The notes under the pieces were generated by a model. It ran no database searches, was not told the origin of the DNA, and saw only the letters and a list, made by a program, of their open reading frames with translations. A program made the position numbers and the translations under genes. A DNA stretch of 41,592 bases from Acidobacteriota bacterium. GTDB taxonomy: Bacteria; Acidobacteriota; Vicinamibacteria; Fen-336. The stretch is taken from contig QHVM01000022.1 in the NCBI GenBank assembly GCA_003223555.1, positions 1 to 41,592 of the forward strand, read 5' to 3'. This document shows positions 1 to 8,239 of the stretch, in pieces; within the stretch, counting starts at the first letter, position 1, and each line of letters starts with the position of its first letter.

Positions 1-236
1 CGCCCCGGTGGACGGCGAAGGACCTGCACGGGCAGCTCCTGCTCCTGCACGGAGCGATCGACGACAACGTGCATCCCCAGAACACCATGCAGCTCGCGCA
101 CGAGCTCCAGAAGACGGGGCGGCCCTTCCGGCTGATGCTGTATCCCAAGAGCCGGCATGGCGTCACCGATCCCGCTCTCGTGAAGCACCTGCGCGCGACG
201 ATGCTGGAGTTCACCGAGCAGACGCTTCTCCGCTGA
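1..236 (+). CDS. S9-family (DPP IV/prolyl oligopeptidase-like) serine peptidase, C-terminal end
   Basis: Only the last ~77 codons lie in the window, read from base 3 to the TGA at 234-236. They match the end of the alpha/beta-hydrolase catalytic domain of family S9 peptidases. The stretch LLLLHGAIDDNVHPQNT carries the catalytic Asp in the DDNVH turn. The later YPKSRHGV segment carries the catalytic His. The nucleophilic Ser would be upstream of the window. The last 26 bases overlap the 3' end of the convergent glycosyltransferase gene. Such enzymes are usually exported or periplasmic and remove dipeptides or cleave after Pro, but neither location nor specificity can be judged from this fragment. 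Confidence 0.85.
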   Translation, partial: PRWTAKDLHGQLLLLHGAIDDNVHPQNTMQLAHELQKTGRPFRLMLYPKSRHGVTDPALVKHLRATMLEFTEQTLLR

Positions 237-2595
237 GGGCCGCCGGCGCCGGCTCGATCCTGAGATACCAGAGCACGAACCCCGACGGCCCCAGCTCGAG
301 CCGATTGCGCCCCGCGCGCAGGAGCCGCGCGGGGAGGAGAAGCTCGTACGTCCCGATGCGCCTCTCGTCCCAATCGAGGGCCAGACGCGTGACGGGAGCG
401 CCGTTGACCGCGACATCCAGCATGCGACCGGGCGCCGGCGGGTCCGGGTCGGCCCGCATCGTCAGGCGATAGTCACGGGCGCCCGCAAGCGGAAGCCACA
501 CGACCGCCGGGCCGCGCACCGCCTGCCGGACGGTCACGAAGCCCCGCCGGAAGGGGGGGCTCCATCCCGGGCCGAAGAAGAGCAGGTCCCGGCCGCCCGC
601 GGCAATTATTCCGGCCTCCCCCGCCCGGAGCGACTCGCGCACGCGGAAGTAGCTGAGGCCGCAGAGCGCGGCCCACACTCCCACCGCCAGCCCGGCCACG
701 GCGGCCGCGGCGATGGCCAGCCGGCGCTCGCGCCCGCGCAGGCGGCCAGGCAGATCCCGGAGCACCGCCGGACGCAGCGCCCGCACGGCCCGCGTGATCG
801 CGAGCCAGGCCGCGATCAGGTAGAAGGGCAGCGCGGGCATCGTGAACCGCCATTCGGCGCCTCCGGGAACCTCCCATGTGAACGCGTAGGGAAGCAGCGA
901 CGTCAGGAGCACCAGCAGCAGGAGCCGGCCCGCCGGCGAGAACAGGAACAACACGAGGCCGGCCGCGGTGGCGATGGACAGGACATCCCCCACCCACGGC
1001 GAGAGGTAGTCGAAGCCGCCCCACTTGTTCGTGAAGGGATAGGTCGTCAGGCCGGTCAGGCCGGTGTCGACGAGATGGAACGGCCGGAAGCCTGTGCGCA
1101 GATACTGCAGCCAGCTCATCGCGCTGTCGAAGGCGATCCCGGACCGCGAGCGATAGAACCTCGTGTGGAAGTTGACGGCATAGAACGGGTCGCCGTAGGC
1201 CAGCGCGCAGCTCAGCAGGTACGGCCCCGCCACCACCAGCACGGCGCCGATGGTCACGACCAGCGCTCGGCGCCGCGCCCGCGCGTCGGGCCCGCGGCCG
1301 AGCGCGAGCCAGGCGAGAGTGGGCAGCAGGAAAGAGAACGCGGTCACGCGGCTCAGAACCGCGCCCGCCGCGGCGAGGCCGGCGAGGACCGCGCGCGTGC
1401 TGGTGGGACGCTCCCGCACGCGCAGGAGCGCCAGCGCGGCCGCCACCACGAACAGCGTGAACGCGTCGTCGCGGAAGCCCTCCACGCCGAACCAGATGAC
1501 GTCCCGATGCATCGCCATGCCCAGCGCCGCCCCCAGCCCCACTGCCGGCGAGAACGCATACGCCCCCAGCAGGTACGTGGCGAGCACGGCCAGGGTGGAG
1601 AAGAGAGCGGAGGCGGCGTTGACGGCCAGGTTGCGGTCGTGGAGCAGCTTCAGCATCAGGCGCGTCGCGAAGGGGAACAGCGGCTCCCGCACGTTCGGCT
1701 CGTAGAAGCCGTGCATCTCGCGCGCCCGGACAAGGTAGTTGTAGGGGTCGCCGCTGTAGCCCTCCAGCGCGGGCTGCCAGCGGAGCGCCGACGGATGCAG
1801 CATCCTCACCCCGCGCTCGGCCTCGAGCGCCCAGGACGGCCCCTGCCAACTGTAGCGGCCCACGAGGGCCTCGAAGCGCAGCGCGGCGGCGTAGAGCACG
1901 ACCAGCGCCGGCAGCGCGACGCGCAGCGCCCGGCGCAGCCGCTCGCGCTCGACGGGCGCGCCCGACGAGGCCACGACGAGCAAGAGCGCCAGGCCGAGCC
2001 ACGCCGCGAGCGCCAGGCGCCCGAGGATGTGGGCCAGCCGGCCGAGCGCCTGCTGGCGCGCGGACGGAGGCGTCGTGAAAAGCGACCCTGGCGCGAGATC
2101 CCGCGGGGCCTCGCCCGCCGGGGACCACACGAGCCGAAGGTCGCCGGGTGTCGCCGCCTCGTAGGTCACGCTCAGCGTGTGGAAACCCCGGGTCAGCCCG
2201 ACGATCGCCGCCACTCCGCGTGAGCGAGCGTCCGGACGGCGAGCCAGGACCTCCCTTCCGTCGAGGCTCACGGAGACGGCGTCGCCGCTCCGGACCTCCA
2301 GCGCGTACGACCCTGTCGCCGAGACGCTCCAGAACCCGTCCCACCGCGCCCGCACGGGGCCGGGGCCGCCGACCCACAGGTCGCGCGCATCCACTGCCGA
2401 GACGCGGCGCGGCTCCGCGCGAAGGCCGGTCCCCGGGCCTGAGTCCGCGGTGAGCATCAGCCCGGTCAGGCCCCCTGCGCGGCCGCAGAGCAGGGCGCCG
2501 GCGGACAGACCGGCCGCGATCAGCAGGCAGATCAGTAGGATAGGGCGGGTGGGCAGCGCCCGAATCATAACCGAAGGGTCCTCGGGTCGCGGCAC
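211..2595 (-). CDS. GT-C membrane glycosyltransferase (GT39/PMT_2-like) with flanking beta-domains
   Basis: A 794-residue polytopic membrane protein. After an N-terminal membrane segment (about 10-35) comes a PA14-like beta-rich region (about 55-165), then many hydrophobic helices. The first large loop after the beta-region has SGDPYNYLVRAREM followed by NVREPLF, the acidic-loop signature of GT-C enzymes that use polyprenyl-phosphate sugars. A second beta-sandwich-like region (about 690-785) ends the protein, so the catalytic core sits between two probably extracytoplasmic, carbohydrate-binding-like modules. The GTG at 2595 has a GAGGGAG-type ribosome site. An ATG at 2568, ten codons in, is an alternative start behind GAGGA. 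Acceptor and donor are unknown. It is divergent from the exported protein at 2677, and its stop overlaps the end of the S9 peptidase. Confidence 0.75.
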   Translation of the reverse strand: MPRPEDPSVMIRALPTRPILLICLLIAAGLSAGALLCGRAGGLTGLMLTADSGPGTGLRAEPRRVSAVDARDLWVGGPGPVRARWDGFWSVSATGSYALEVRSGDAVSVSLDGREVLARRPDARSRGVAAIVGLTRGFHTLSVTYEAATPGDLRLVWSPAGEAPRDLAPGSLFTTPPSARQQALGRLAHILGRLALAAWLGLALLLVVASSGAPVERERLRRALRVALPALVVLYAAALRFEALVGRYSWQGPSWALEAERGVRMLHPSALRWQPALEGYSGDPYNYLVRAREMHGFYEPNVREPLFPFATRLMLKLLHDRNLAVNAASALFSTLAVLATYLLGAYAFSPAVGLGAALGMAMHRDVIWFGVEGFRDDAFTLFVVAAALALLRVRERPTSTRAVLAGLAAAGAVLSRVTAFSFLLPTLAWLALGRGPDARARRRALVVTIGAVLVVAGPYLLSCALAYGDPFYAVNFHTRFYRSRSGIAFDSAMSWLQYLRTGFRPFHLVDTGLTGLTTYPFTNKWGGFDYLSPWVGDVLSIATAAGLVLFLFSPAGRLLLLVLLTSLLPYAFTWEVPGGAEWRFTMPALPFYLIAAWLAITRAVRALRPAVLRDLPGRLRGRERRLAIAAAAVAGLAVGVWAALCGLSYFRVRESLRAGEAGIIAAGGRDLLFFGPGWSPPFRRGFVTVRQAVRGPAVVWLPLAGARDYRLTMRADPDPPAPGRMLDVAVNGAPVTRLALDWDERRIGTYELLLPARLLRAGRNRLELGPSGFVLWYLRIEPAPAALSGEASAR

Positions 2596-2676
2596 GTCTC
2601 TTGCTCCCTCTCTTTGATGAGAAGAGGAGTTGAATCACCGTCTGAATCCACCAGATCCCAGGAGGCCCTGAAAATA

Positions 2677-3336
2677 ATGAAGTTACACACTGTCGTCGGC
2701 GTCGCCCTTTTCGTGGGCTCCGCTGTGGGCGCCTTTGCCCAGAGCCAAACGTACACGGAAACTATCCGGACGGCGGAAGTGCAGCCCGTCGTCGTCACCG
2801 GTGAAGTCATTCGCTACGAGCCGGGTCACGTGATCGTGGTCCGCTCCGACAAGGGAGAGGTTTCCTACACGTTGATGCCGAACCTGGTGGTCCCGAGCGA
2901 CGTACGTGTGGGACGCACCGTCAGCCTGTATACCGAGCCCGGTGAGAATGGTGCCACCCTCGTGAAGCGCGTCACAACCACGAGCGTTACGCCCAGTGGC
3001 AACGTGAAGACCACCACCGAGACGACGCGAACCACCCCGGAGGGGGAGAGCACCACCGAGACGACCACCACTATCTCGGGCACCGTCAGGGGGTACGAGG
3101 CGGGCAAGTCGATCACGATCACTCGGCCCGATGGAACCGAGGTGACGTACATGATCAACACCGAGTCGCAGCTTCCCACCGGGATTGCCATCGGCCGCCG
3201 CGTGACCATCTATCCGGCGACGGTCACGACCGGTAGCGACATGACCGTGCGCCGCGTCGTCTACACGACGACCAAGACCAAGACGAACAAGCACGGCGAG
3301 ACCGAGACCAAGACCAAGACCGAGACCCATCACTGA
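2677..3336 (+). CDS. Exported threonine-rich protein with a duplicated beta-domain
   Basis: A 219-residue protein starting at ATG 2677 behind AGGAGG (2660-2664). The frame is open further upstream, but only this start gives a clean signal peptide (MKLHTVVGVALFVGSAVGAFA). The mature part has two copies of a ~60-residue unit. Each begins G-x-V-x-x-Y-E-x-G-x-x-I and continues to a V-GR-V-(S/T)-(L/I)-Y segment. The copies are joined by a linker of repeated TTTE/TTT, and the tail is a K-T-E-rich polar run. I recognise no named family; the units look like small OB- or SH3-like barrels (inference). It is monocistronic, with an intrinsic terminator 22 nt downstream. A role in the cell envelope is plausible from the export signal alone. 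Confidence 0.75.
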   Translation: MKLHTVVGVALFVGSAVGAFAQSQTYTETIRTAEVQPVVVTGEVIRYEPGHVIVVRSDKGEVSYTLMPNLVVPSDVRVGRTVSLYTEPGENGATLVKRVTTTSVTPSGNVKTTTETTRTTPEGESTTETTTTISGTVRGYEAGKSITITRPDGTEVTYMINTESQLPTGIAIGRRVTIYPATVTTGSDMTVRRVVYTTTKTKTNKHGETETKTKTETHH

Positions 3337-3358
3337 GCTTCGGCTCTCGTCATCCCTC

Positions 3359-3388
3359 CGCCCCGGGCTTTCCAGCCCGGGGCGTTTT
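3359..3388 (+). terminator. Rho-independent terminator
   Basis: A perfect 11-bp GC-rich stem (3359-3369 with 3374-3384) with a TTCC loop is followed by TTTTCC. It lies 22 nt after the stop of the exported protein and before the next gene on the same strand, so it ends that transcript. Confidence 0.9.
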
Positions 3389-3448
3389 CCTTGCCTGTCG
3401 GCCTTTGCTGGTTTGCCTTGGCTCTCTCCTCCTGATGAAATCGGGGGC

Positions 3449-5491
3449 ATGAGCGATGCGGTGGGCGCGGCGCCGCCGGCCGCGGCGGCGCCCCCCTCCT
3501 CCCTCGATGGGGCGAGCTTCTCCCCCGAGCGCCTGCGGCAACTCTACCGTGCGCTGCTGCTGCCCCGGCTGATCGAAGAGAAAGCGCTCTTGCTTCTCCG
3601 CCAGGGCAGGCTTTCCAAGTGGTTCTCGGGCATGGGCCAGGAGGCGATCGCGGTCGGTGTGGCCTCCGCGCTCGACGCCGGCGACTGGATCCTCCCCATG
3701 CACCGCAACCTCGGCGTCTTCACGACCCGCGACGTGGACCTGGAGCGGCTCTTCCGCCAGCTCTTCGGCAAGGACGGCGGCCTCACGAAGGGCCGCGATC
3801 GCACCTTCCACTTCGGCCTGCTCGAGAAGCGCATCGTGGGGATGATCAGCCACCTCGGCGCGATGCTGCCCGTGGCCGACGGCCTCGCCCTGGCCGCGCG
3901 CCTGAAGGGCGAGGCCCAGGTGGCGGCCGCCTTCACCGGCGACGGCGCGACGAGCGAGGGCGACTTCCACGAGGCGGCGAACCTGGCCGCGGTGTGGAAG
4001 CTGCCGGTGGTCTTCGTGATCGAGAACAACCAATACGGGCTGTCCACGCCGGTGGCCGAGCAGTACGCCTGCCGCGACCTCGCCGACCGCGGCGCCGGTT
4101 ACGGAATGCCCGGCCTCGTGGTGGACGGCAACGACCTGCTGGCCGTGCACCGCGCGGTCAGCGACGCCGCCCAGAGAGCGCGGCGCGGAGACGGCCCGAC
4201 CCTGCTCGAGTTCAAGACGTTCCGCATGCGCGGGCACGAGGAGGCATCGGGCACCGCGTATGTCCCCCGGGAGCTCTTCGCGGAGTGGGCCGAGAAGGAT
4301 CCCGTGCTGCGCTTCGAGCGCCTCCTCTCCGCCCGCGGCCTGCTGTCGGCCGCCGACCGCGATGCGCTGCGCGCAGAGATGAAGCCCCGCATCGACTCGC
4401 TGGTCGACCAGGCGCTGGCCGCCCCCGACCCGGCTTCGACCGCCGCCAAGGAGCTGGCCGACGTCTACGCGCCCTCTCCGGTGCCGCCCCTTCCCCCCTC
4501 CCCGGAGGCCGTCGCGGCGGCGCGCGAGATGCGTTACGTCGACGCGATCAGCGACGGCCTGCGGGAGGCCATGCGCCGCAACCCACGCGCCGTGCTGATG
4601 GGCCAGGACATCGCCGAGTACGGCGGCGTCTTCAAGGTCACCGAGGGATTCGTGGCCGAGTTCGGCCGCGACCGCGTTCGCAACACGCCCCTCATCGAGT
4701 CGGGGGCGATCGGAGCCGCCTTCGGCCTGGCCCTGGACGGGTTCGTGCCCATGGTGGAGATGCAGTTCGGGGACTTCATCACCTGCGGCTTCAACCAGAT
4801 CGTGAACAACCTGGCCAAGACGCACTATCGCTGGGAGGCCGCGGTGCCGGTCGTCGTCCGCGTGCCGGTAGGGGGCGGCCTGGGCGCCGGGCCCTTCCAT
4901 TCGCAGAACGTGGAGGCCTGGTTCACGAGCGTGGCCGGCCTCAAGGTGGTGGCTCCGGCTTCGCCCTACGATGCGAAAGGCCTGCTCACCGCGGCATTCG
5001 TCGACGGCAACCCGGTGCTCTACCTTGAGCACAAGCTCCTCTACCGCTCCGCGCGGGGGAAGGTGCCCCCCGGGTACTACTCGGTTCCCATCGGGCGTGC
5101 GCGCGTCGCGCGGGAGGGCCACGACGCCACCGTCGTGTCCTACGGCGTCGGCGTGGGCTGGGGTCTCGAGGCGGCCGAGAGGCTGGCCGCCGAAGGCCGT
5201 GACGTCGAGGTGGTGGACCTGCGATCCCTGTCGCCCTGGGACCAGGAGACCGTGTTGTCCTCGGCGCGAAAGACAGGGCGCGTCCTGGTGGTGCACGAGG
5301 CACCGGCCACCGGCGGCTTCGGGGGCGAGTTGGCGGCGGTGATCGGTCGCGAGGCGTTCGAATGGCTGGATGCTCCCGTGGTCCGGCTGGGAGCCCTCGA
5401 CACCCCGGTGCCCTTCAGCAAGCCGCTGGAGGAGGTCTTCTCGCCGCGGTCGCGACTGCTGCCGGCGCTGCGCGAGCTGCTGGCCTACTGA
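3449..5491 (+). CDS. Fused E1 alpha-beta subunit of a thiamine-dependent 2-oxo acid dehydrogenase
   Basis: A 680-residue single chain. Residues ~1-335 are an E1-alpha domain. It carries the ThDP/Mg motif GDGATSEGDF (from residue 164) ending at the ENNQYG Asn, preceded by MHRNLGVF and the HLG segment. Residues ~350-680 are an E1-beta domain, with MGQDIAEYGGVFKVTEG, TPLIESGAIGAAFGLAL, the QFGDFI segment and a transketolase C-terminal half. The sequence is closest in kind to branched-chain or pyruvate dehydrogenase E1. ATG 3449 is preferred; a TTG at 3413 extends the frame. TTGCCT (3413-3418) and TGAAAT (3436-3441), 17 bp apart, are a weak promoter candidate. E2 and E3 partners are not in the window, so the substrate is undetermined. 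Separate alpha and beta genes are the commoner arrangement; fused forms occur in several phyla. Confidence 0.92.
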   Translation: MSDAVGAAPPAAAAPPSSLDGASFSPERLRQLYRALLLPRLIEEKALLLLRQGRLSKWFSGMGQEAIAVGVASALDAGDWILPMHRNLGVFTTRDVDLERLFRQLFGKDGGLTKGRDRTFHFGLLEKRIVGMISHLGAMLPVADGLALAARLKGEAQVAAAFTGDGATSEGDFHEAANLAAVWKLPVVFVIENNQYGLSTPVAEQYACRDLADRGAGYGMPGLVVDGNDLLAVHRAVSDAAQRARRGDGPTLLEFKTFRMRGHEEASGTAYVPRELFAEWAEKDPVLRFERLLSARGLLSAADRDALRAEMKPRIDSLVDQALAAPDPASTAAKELADVYAPSPVPPLPPSPEAVAAAREMRYVDAISDGLREAMRRNPRAVLMGQDIAEYGGVFKVTEGFVAEFGRDRVRNTPLIESGAIGAAFGLALDGFVPMVEMQFGDFITCGFNQIVNNLAKTHYRWEAAVPVVVRVPVGGGLGAGPFHSQNVEAWFTSVAGLKVVAPASPYDAKGLLTAAFVDGNPVLYLEHKLLYRSARGKVPPGYYSVPIGRARVAREGHDATVVSYGVGVGWGLEAAERLAAEGRDVEVVDLRSLSPWDQETVLSSARKTGRVLVVHEAPATGGFGGELAAVIGREAFEWLDAPVVRLGALDTPVPFSKPLEEVFSPRSRLLPALRELLAY

Positions 5492-5575
5492 GTCCGCTCG
5501 CCGGAGGCGCGGTTCGGGACGCCGACCCGGGTGCTCGGCAACCCTTCCTTCCTGCGACGGGTTAAGCTATGCCCA

Positions 5576-5878
5576 ATGGCTGGCGACGCTCCGAAGTCCG
5601 CGTACGAGCTGGCGATGGAGCGCCTGCGCAAGAAGGACCGCGAGGAAGGCGTCGAAGAGAGGGCCCTGACCCCGGCGCAGCGCGACGCCATCGCCGAGGC
5701 GCGACGCGTGGCGGAGGCCAAGCTGGCCGAGCGCGAGATCCTTCATTCCTCGAAGATGCGCGGCGTGCTCGAGCCGGAGGCGCGGGACGCCCTCGAGGAG
5801 GAGTACCGGCGCGACCGCGAGCGGATCGTCTCCGAGCGGGACCGCAAGATCGACGAGTTCAGGCGAGGAGCACGATGA
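5576..5878 (+). CDS. Small charged coiled-coil protein of unknown function
   Basis: A 100-residue, highly charged protein with no membrane segment or cysteine cluster. It is almost entirely predicted helix/coiled coil, rich in E, R, K and A (AEARRVAEAKLAEREI; EEEYRRDRERIVSERDRKID). ATG 5576 is the likely start; the frame opens at 5531. A TAAGCT hexamer 8 nt before the start could be a -10 element, which would give a very short leader. The gene ends 7 nt before the nitrilase start, so the two are probably co-transcribed. The family is not recognised and no function is proposed. Confidence 0.7.
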   Translation: MAGDAPKSAYELAMERLRKKDREEGVEERALTPAQRDAIAEARRVAEAKLAEREILHSSKMRGVLEPEARDALEEEYRRDRERIVSERDRKIDEFRRGAR

Positions 5879-5885
5879 GGCCGGC

Positions 5886-6815
5886 ATGGGCGACACCTAC
5901 GGCCGCGTGACGGTCGCCGCCGTGCAGGCGGCACCGGTCGTGCTCGACCGCGAGGCGACGCTGGCGAAGCTGGACTCGCTCGTCCAGACGGCCGCGGACC
6001 GCGGGGCGCGGGTGATCGTCATGCCCGAGGCCTTCGTGCCCGCCTACCCTTCCTCCCCGGTGTTCGGCGCCGTCTTCGGCGGGTTCTCGGATCCGGCGGC
6101 CGGGCCCGCCTTCCGCCGCCTGGCCGCCAACGCCGTCGAGGTCCCCAGCCCCGCCACCGAAGCCATGGCCCGCGCCGCCCGCAAGTCGCGGGCCTGGCTA
6201 TGCGTGGGCGTCAACGAGCGCACGCGGACCGGTACCCTGCACTGCACGTTGCTGCTTTTCTCGCCGGCGGGCGATCTCGCCCAGGTGCGCCGCAAGCTGA
6301 TCCCCACCCACGACGAGCGCATGGTGTGGGGCCCGGGCGAGGCAGTGGCGCCGCGCACCGTCCCTACCGAGTTCGGCGCCCTCGGCCAGCTCGTGTGCTG
6401 GGAGAACTACATGCCGCTGGCGCGGCAATCGCTCTACGAGTCCGGGGAGCGGATCCATCTGGCTCCCACCGCCGATGCCAGCGAGGGCTGGCAGGCCACC
6501 CTGCGTCACATCGCCCTCGAAGGGCGCGTCTTCGTCGTCGGCTGCTGCCAGTACGTGACGCGGTCCCACTACCCCGCCGACTTCGAGCTGAAGGAGGCGT
6601 TGCGCCGCGCCCCGGAGGTGCTCTGCCGCGGGGGCAGCGCGATCGTGGCTCCTGACGGCCGCTATCTGGCGGGTCCCCTCTTCGGCGAGGAGGGAATCCT
6701 CACCGCTGAACTCGACCTCGGCGAAGTGGCCGCCGGGCGCCAGCTCCTCGACGTGGCCGGACACTATGGCCGCCCGGACGTCTTCCGCCTCGTGACCCCG
6801 CCATTTTTGGGCTGA
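5886..6815 (+). CDS. Nitrilase (carbon-nitrogen hydrolase superfamily)
   Basis: A 309-residue enzyme with the nitrilase triad in order: Glu48 (VMPEAFVPAYP), Lys137 (RRKLIPTHDER) and Cys171 in GQLVCWENYMPLAR. The CWENYMPL block is the signature of true nitrilases, which hydrolyse R-CN to a carboxylate and ammonia, rather than of amidases or beta-ureidopropionases. Full length is as usual for the branch. It is cytoplasmic with no signal peptide. It follows the coiled-coil gene by 7 nt and converges on glgC, with the 75-bp structured repeat filling the gap. The substrate (arylaceto-, aliphatic or aromatic nitrile) cannot be told from sequence. Confidence 0.9.
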   Translation: MGDTYGRVTVAAVQAAPVVLDREATLAKLDSLVQTAADRGARVIVMPEAFVPAYPSSPVFGAVFGGFSDPAAGPAFRRLAANAVEVPSPATEAMARAARKSRAWLCVGVNERTRTGTLHCTLLLFSPAGDLAQVRRKLIPTHDERMVWGPGEAVAPRTVPTEFGALGQLVCWENYMPLARQSLYESGERIHLAPTADASEGWQATLRHIALEGRVFVVGCCQYVTRSHYPADFELKEALRRAPEVLCRGGSAIVAPDGRYLAGPLFGEEGILTAELDLGEVAAGRQLLDVAGHYGRPDVFRLVTPPFLG

Positions 6816-6830
6816 ACGAACGAGCAACAA

Positions 6831-6905
6831 CTGCGAGCGAAGCGCGATTCATTCGCGCGTAGCGAGCGGGGGGTCTGGGGGGCGCGCCGCTAGCGCCCCC
6901 CAGCT
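6831..6905 (-). repeat. 75-bp structured dispersed repeat, copy 1
   Basis: Read on the minus strand, this 75-bp element begins at the last base of the glgC stop codon region and fills most of the gap to the convergent nitrilase gene. It matches the plus strand at 37201-37275 at 68 of 75 positions. It folds as hairpin A (9-bp stem, 6893-6901 with 6877-6885, loop TAGCGGC) and hairpin B (6-bp stem, 6842-6847 with 6853-6858). Two stem pairs differ from copy 2 by compensatory changes. No U-tract follows either hairpin. It may act in bidirectional termination or mRNA 3'-end protection (inference). Confidence 0.85.
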
Positions 6906-8158
6906 CAGATCACCGTCCCGTCCGGGATGACGCCGTTCTTTGGCACGAGCACGATGCCCTCGCGGATGTAGTAGCCGTCGCCGTCCTTCTCCTGCACGCC
7001 GGCCTCGTTGACGATGCGCACGTCCCGCCCGATGCGGGCGTTCTTGTCGATGATGGCCCCGTTCACGACCGCATCGGCCCCCACGCCGACGGGGGGCGCA
7101 CCTCGCCCGGTGTGTCGTTCCAGCTCGTCGAGGGTCTCGTAGTAGTCCGCGCCGAGGATGAGGCTGTCGCGGAGCTGCGCCCCCCGGCCGATGCGACTGC
7201 GGATGCCCACCACCGACCGCTCGATCTGCGCTCCGACCAGGATGCAACCCTCGGAGAGGAGGCTGCTCGTCACCGTGCAGCTCTCGATCTTGCTCGCGGG
7301 CAGGAAGCGGGGGTGGGTGTAGACGGGTCGGGACGCGTCGTAGAAGTCGAAGGGAGGCACGGCCTGGCAGAGGGCGAGGTTCGCGTGGTAGTAGGAACGG
7401 ATCGTCCCCACGTCCTCCCAGTAGCCGCGGTGGACGTGGGCCTGCACCCGCAGGCGGGGCAGGATCTCCGGGATCAGGTGGCGCCCGAAGTCCACGAAGC
7501 TCGGGTCCTTGAGGGCGCCTTCGAGCGCCTCGCGCTTGAACAGGTAGATGCCCATCGAGGCGATGAGGCCGGAGCCGAGGGCCGGGATCTCCGACACGAG
7601 CTGCGGCAGGCGGTCGGCGGCCGGCTTCTCCTCGAAGTGGGTGATCCGGCCGAGGCCGTTCATCTTGAGGATGCCGAAGCCGGTCGCCTGTTCGGCGACC
7701 ACCGGCGTCACCGCCACCGTCACGTCCGCGGCGTGGCGGCGGTGCGTCTCCAGCATGCCGCCGAAGTCCATCAGGTAGAGCTGGTCCCCGGCCAGGATGA
7801 GGATGTCGCGGAAGGCGTGATTGGCGAGGTGGCGCTGGTTCTGCCGCACCGCATCGGCGGTGCCCTGGAACCACTGCGGGCTCTCCTCGGTCTGCTCGGC
7901 GGCCAGCACGGAGACGAACGCCGAGGAGAACAAGTCGAACTTGTAGGTCAGCGCGATGTGGGTGTTGAGGCTCTCCGAGTTGTACTGGGTGAGGACGAAG
8001 ATCCGCCGCAGGTCCGAGTTGAGGCAGTTGCTGATCGGGATGTCGATGAGCCGATACTTTCCCCCGATGGGGACCGCCGGCTTGGAGCGGTGGAGGGTGA
8101 GCGGATGAAGCCGCGTGCCACGCCCGCCGCCGAGGATGACGGCCAGCACGTCCTTCAT
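6905..8158 (-). CDS. glgC: Glucose-1-phosphate adenylyltransferase (ADP-glucose pyrophosphorylase)
   Basis: A 417-residue enzyme making ADP-glucose from ATP and glucose-1-phosphate, the committed step of bacterial glycogen synthesis. The N-terminal nucleotidyltransferase loop is LAVILGGGRGTRLHPLT. It is followed by KPAVPIGGKYRLIDIPISNC, the GTADAVRQN segment, the FEEKP sugar-phosphate-binding lysine region and GYWEDVGTI. The C-terminal third is a left-handed beta-helix with hexapeptide repeats. ATG 8158 is the family start, although the frame stays open upstream to 8923. A TTGACA (8195-8200, minus) and GAGAAT (8170-8175) 19 bp apart are a possible promoter that would leave almost no 5' UTR. 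No other glycogen gene is adjacent. The stop abuts the 75-bp repeat. Confidence 0.95.
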   Translation of the reverse strand: MKDVLAVILGGGRGTRLHPLTLHRSKPAVPIGGKYRLIDIPISNCLNSDLRRIFVLTQYNSESLNTHIALTYKFDLFSSAFVSVLAAEQTEESPQWFQGTADAVRQNQRHLANHAFRDILILAGDQLYLMDFGGMLETHRRHAADVTVAVTPVVAEQATGFGILKMNGLGRITHFEEKPAADRLPQLVSEIPALGSGLIASMGIYLFKREALEGALKDPSFVDFGRHLIPEILPRLRVQAHVHRGYWEDVGTIRSYYHANLALCQAVPPFDFYDASRPVYTHPRFLPASKIESCTVTSSLLSEGCILVGAQIERSVVGIRSRIGRGAQLRDSLILGADYYETLDELERHTGRGAPPVGVGADAVVNGAIIDKNARIGRDVRIVNEAGVQEKDGDGYYIREGIVLVPKNGVIPDGTVI

Positions 8159-8239
8159 GGCCCGCCGCCATTCTCCCACGTGCGCGCGCGTCCCTGTCAA
8201 CGGGACACCGGGCCGCGAAATTGCTGCTAGGCTCAGTGG

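Noticed and set aside
3350-5296. Long minus-strand open frame opposite the fused E1 gene
   Set aside because: It is His/Gly/Arg-rich with no domain and mirrors codon bias of the real gene, whose protein has clear motifs throughout.
6804-6830. Intrinsic terminator at the TTTTT near the nitrilase stop
   Set aside because: The T-run lies inside the coding sequence and has no GC stem before it.
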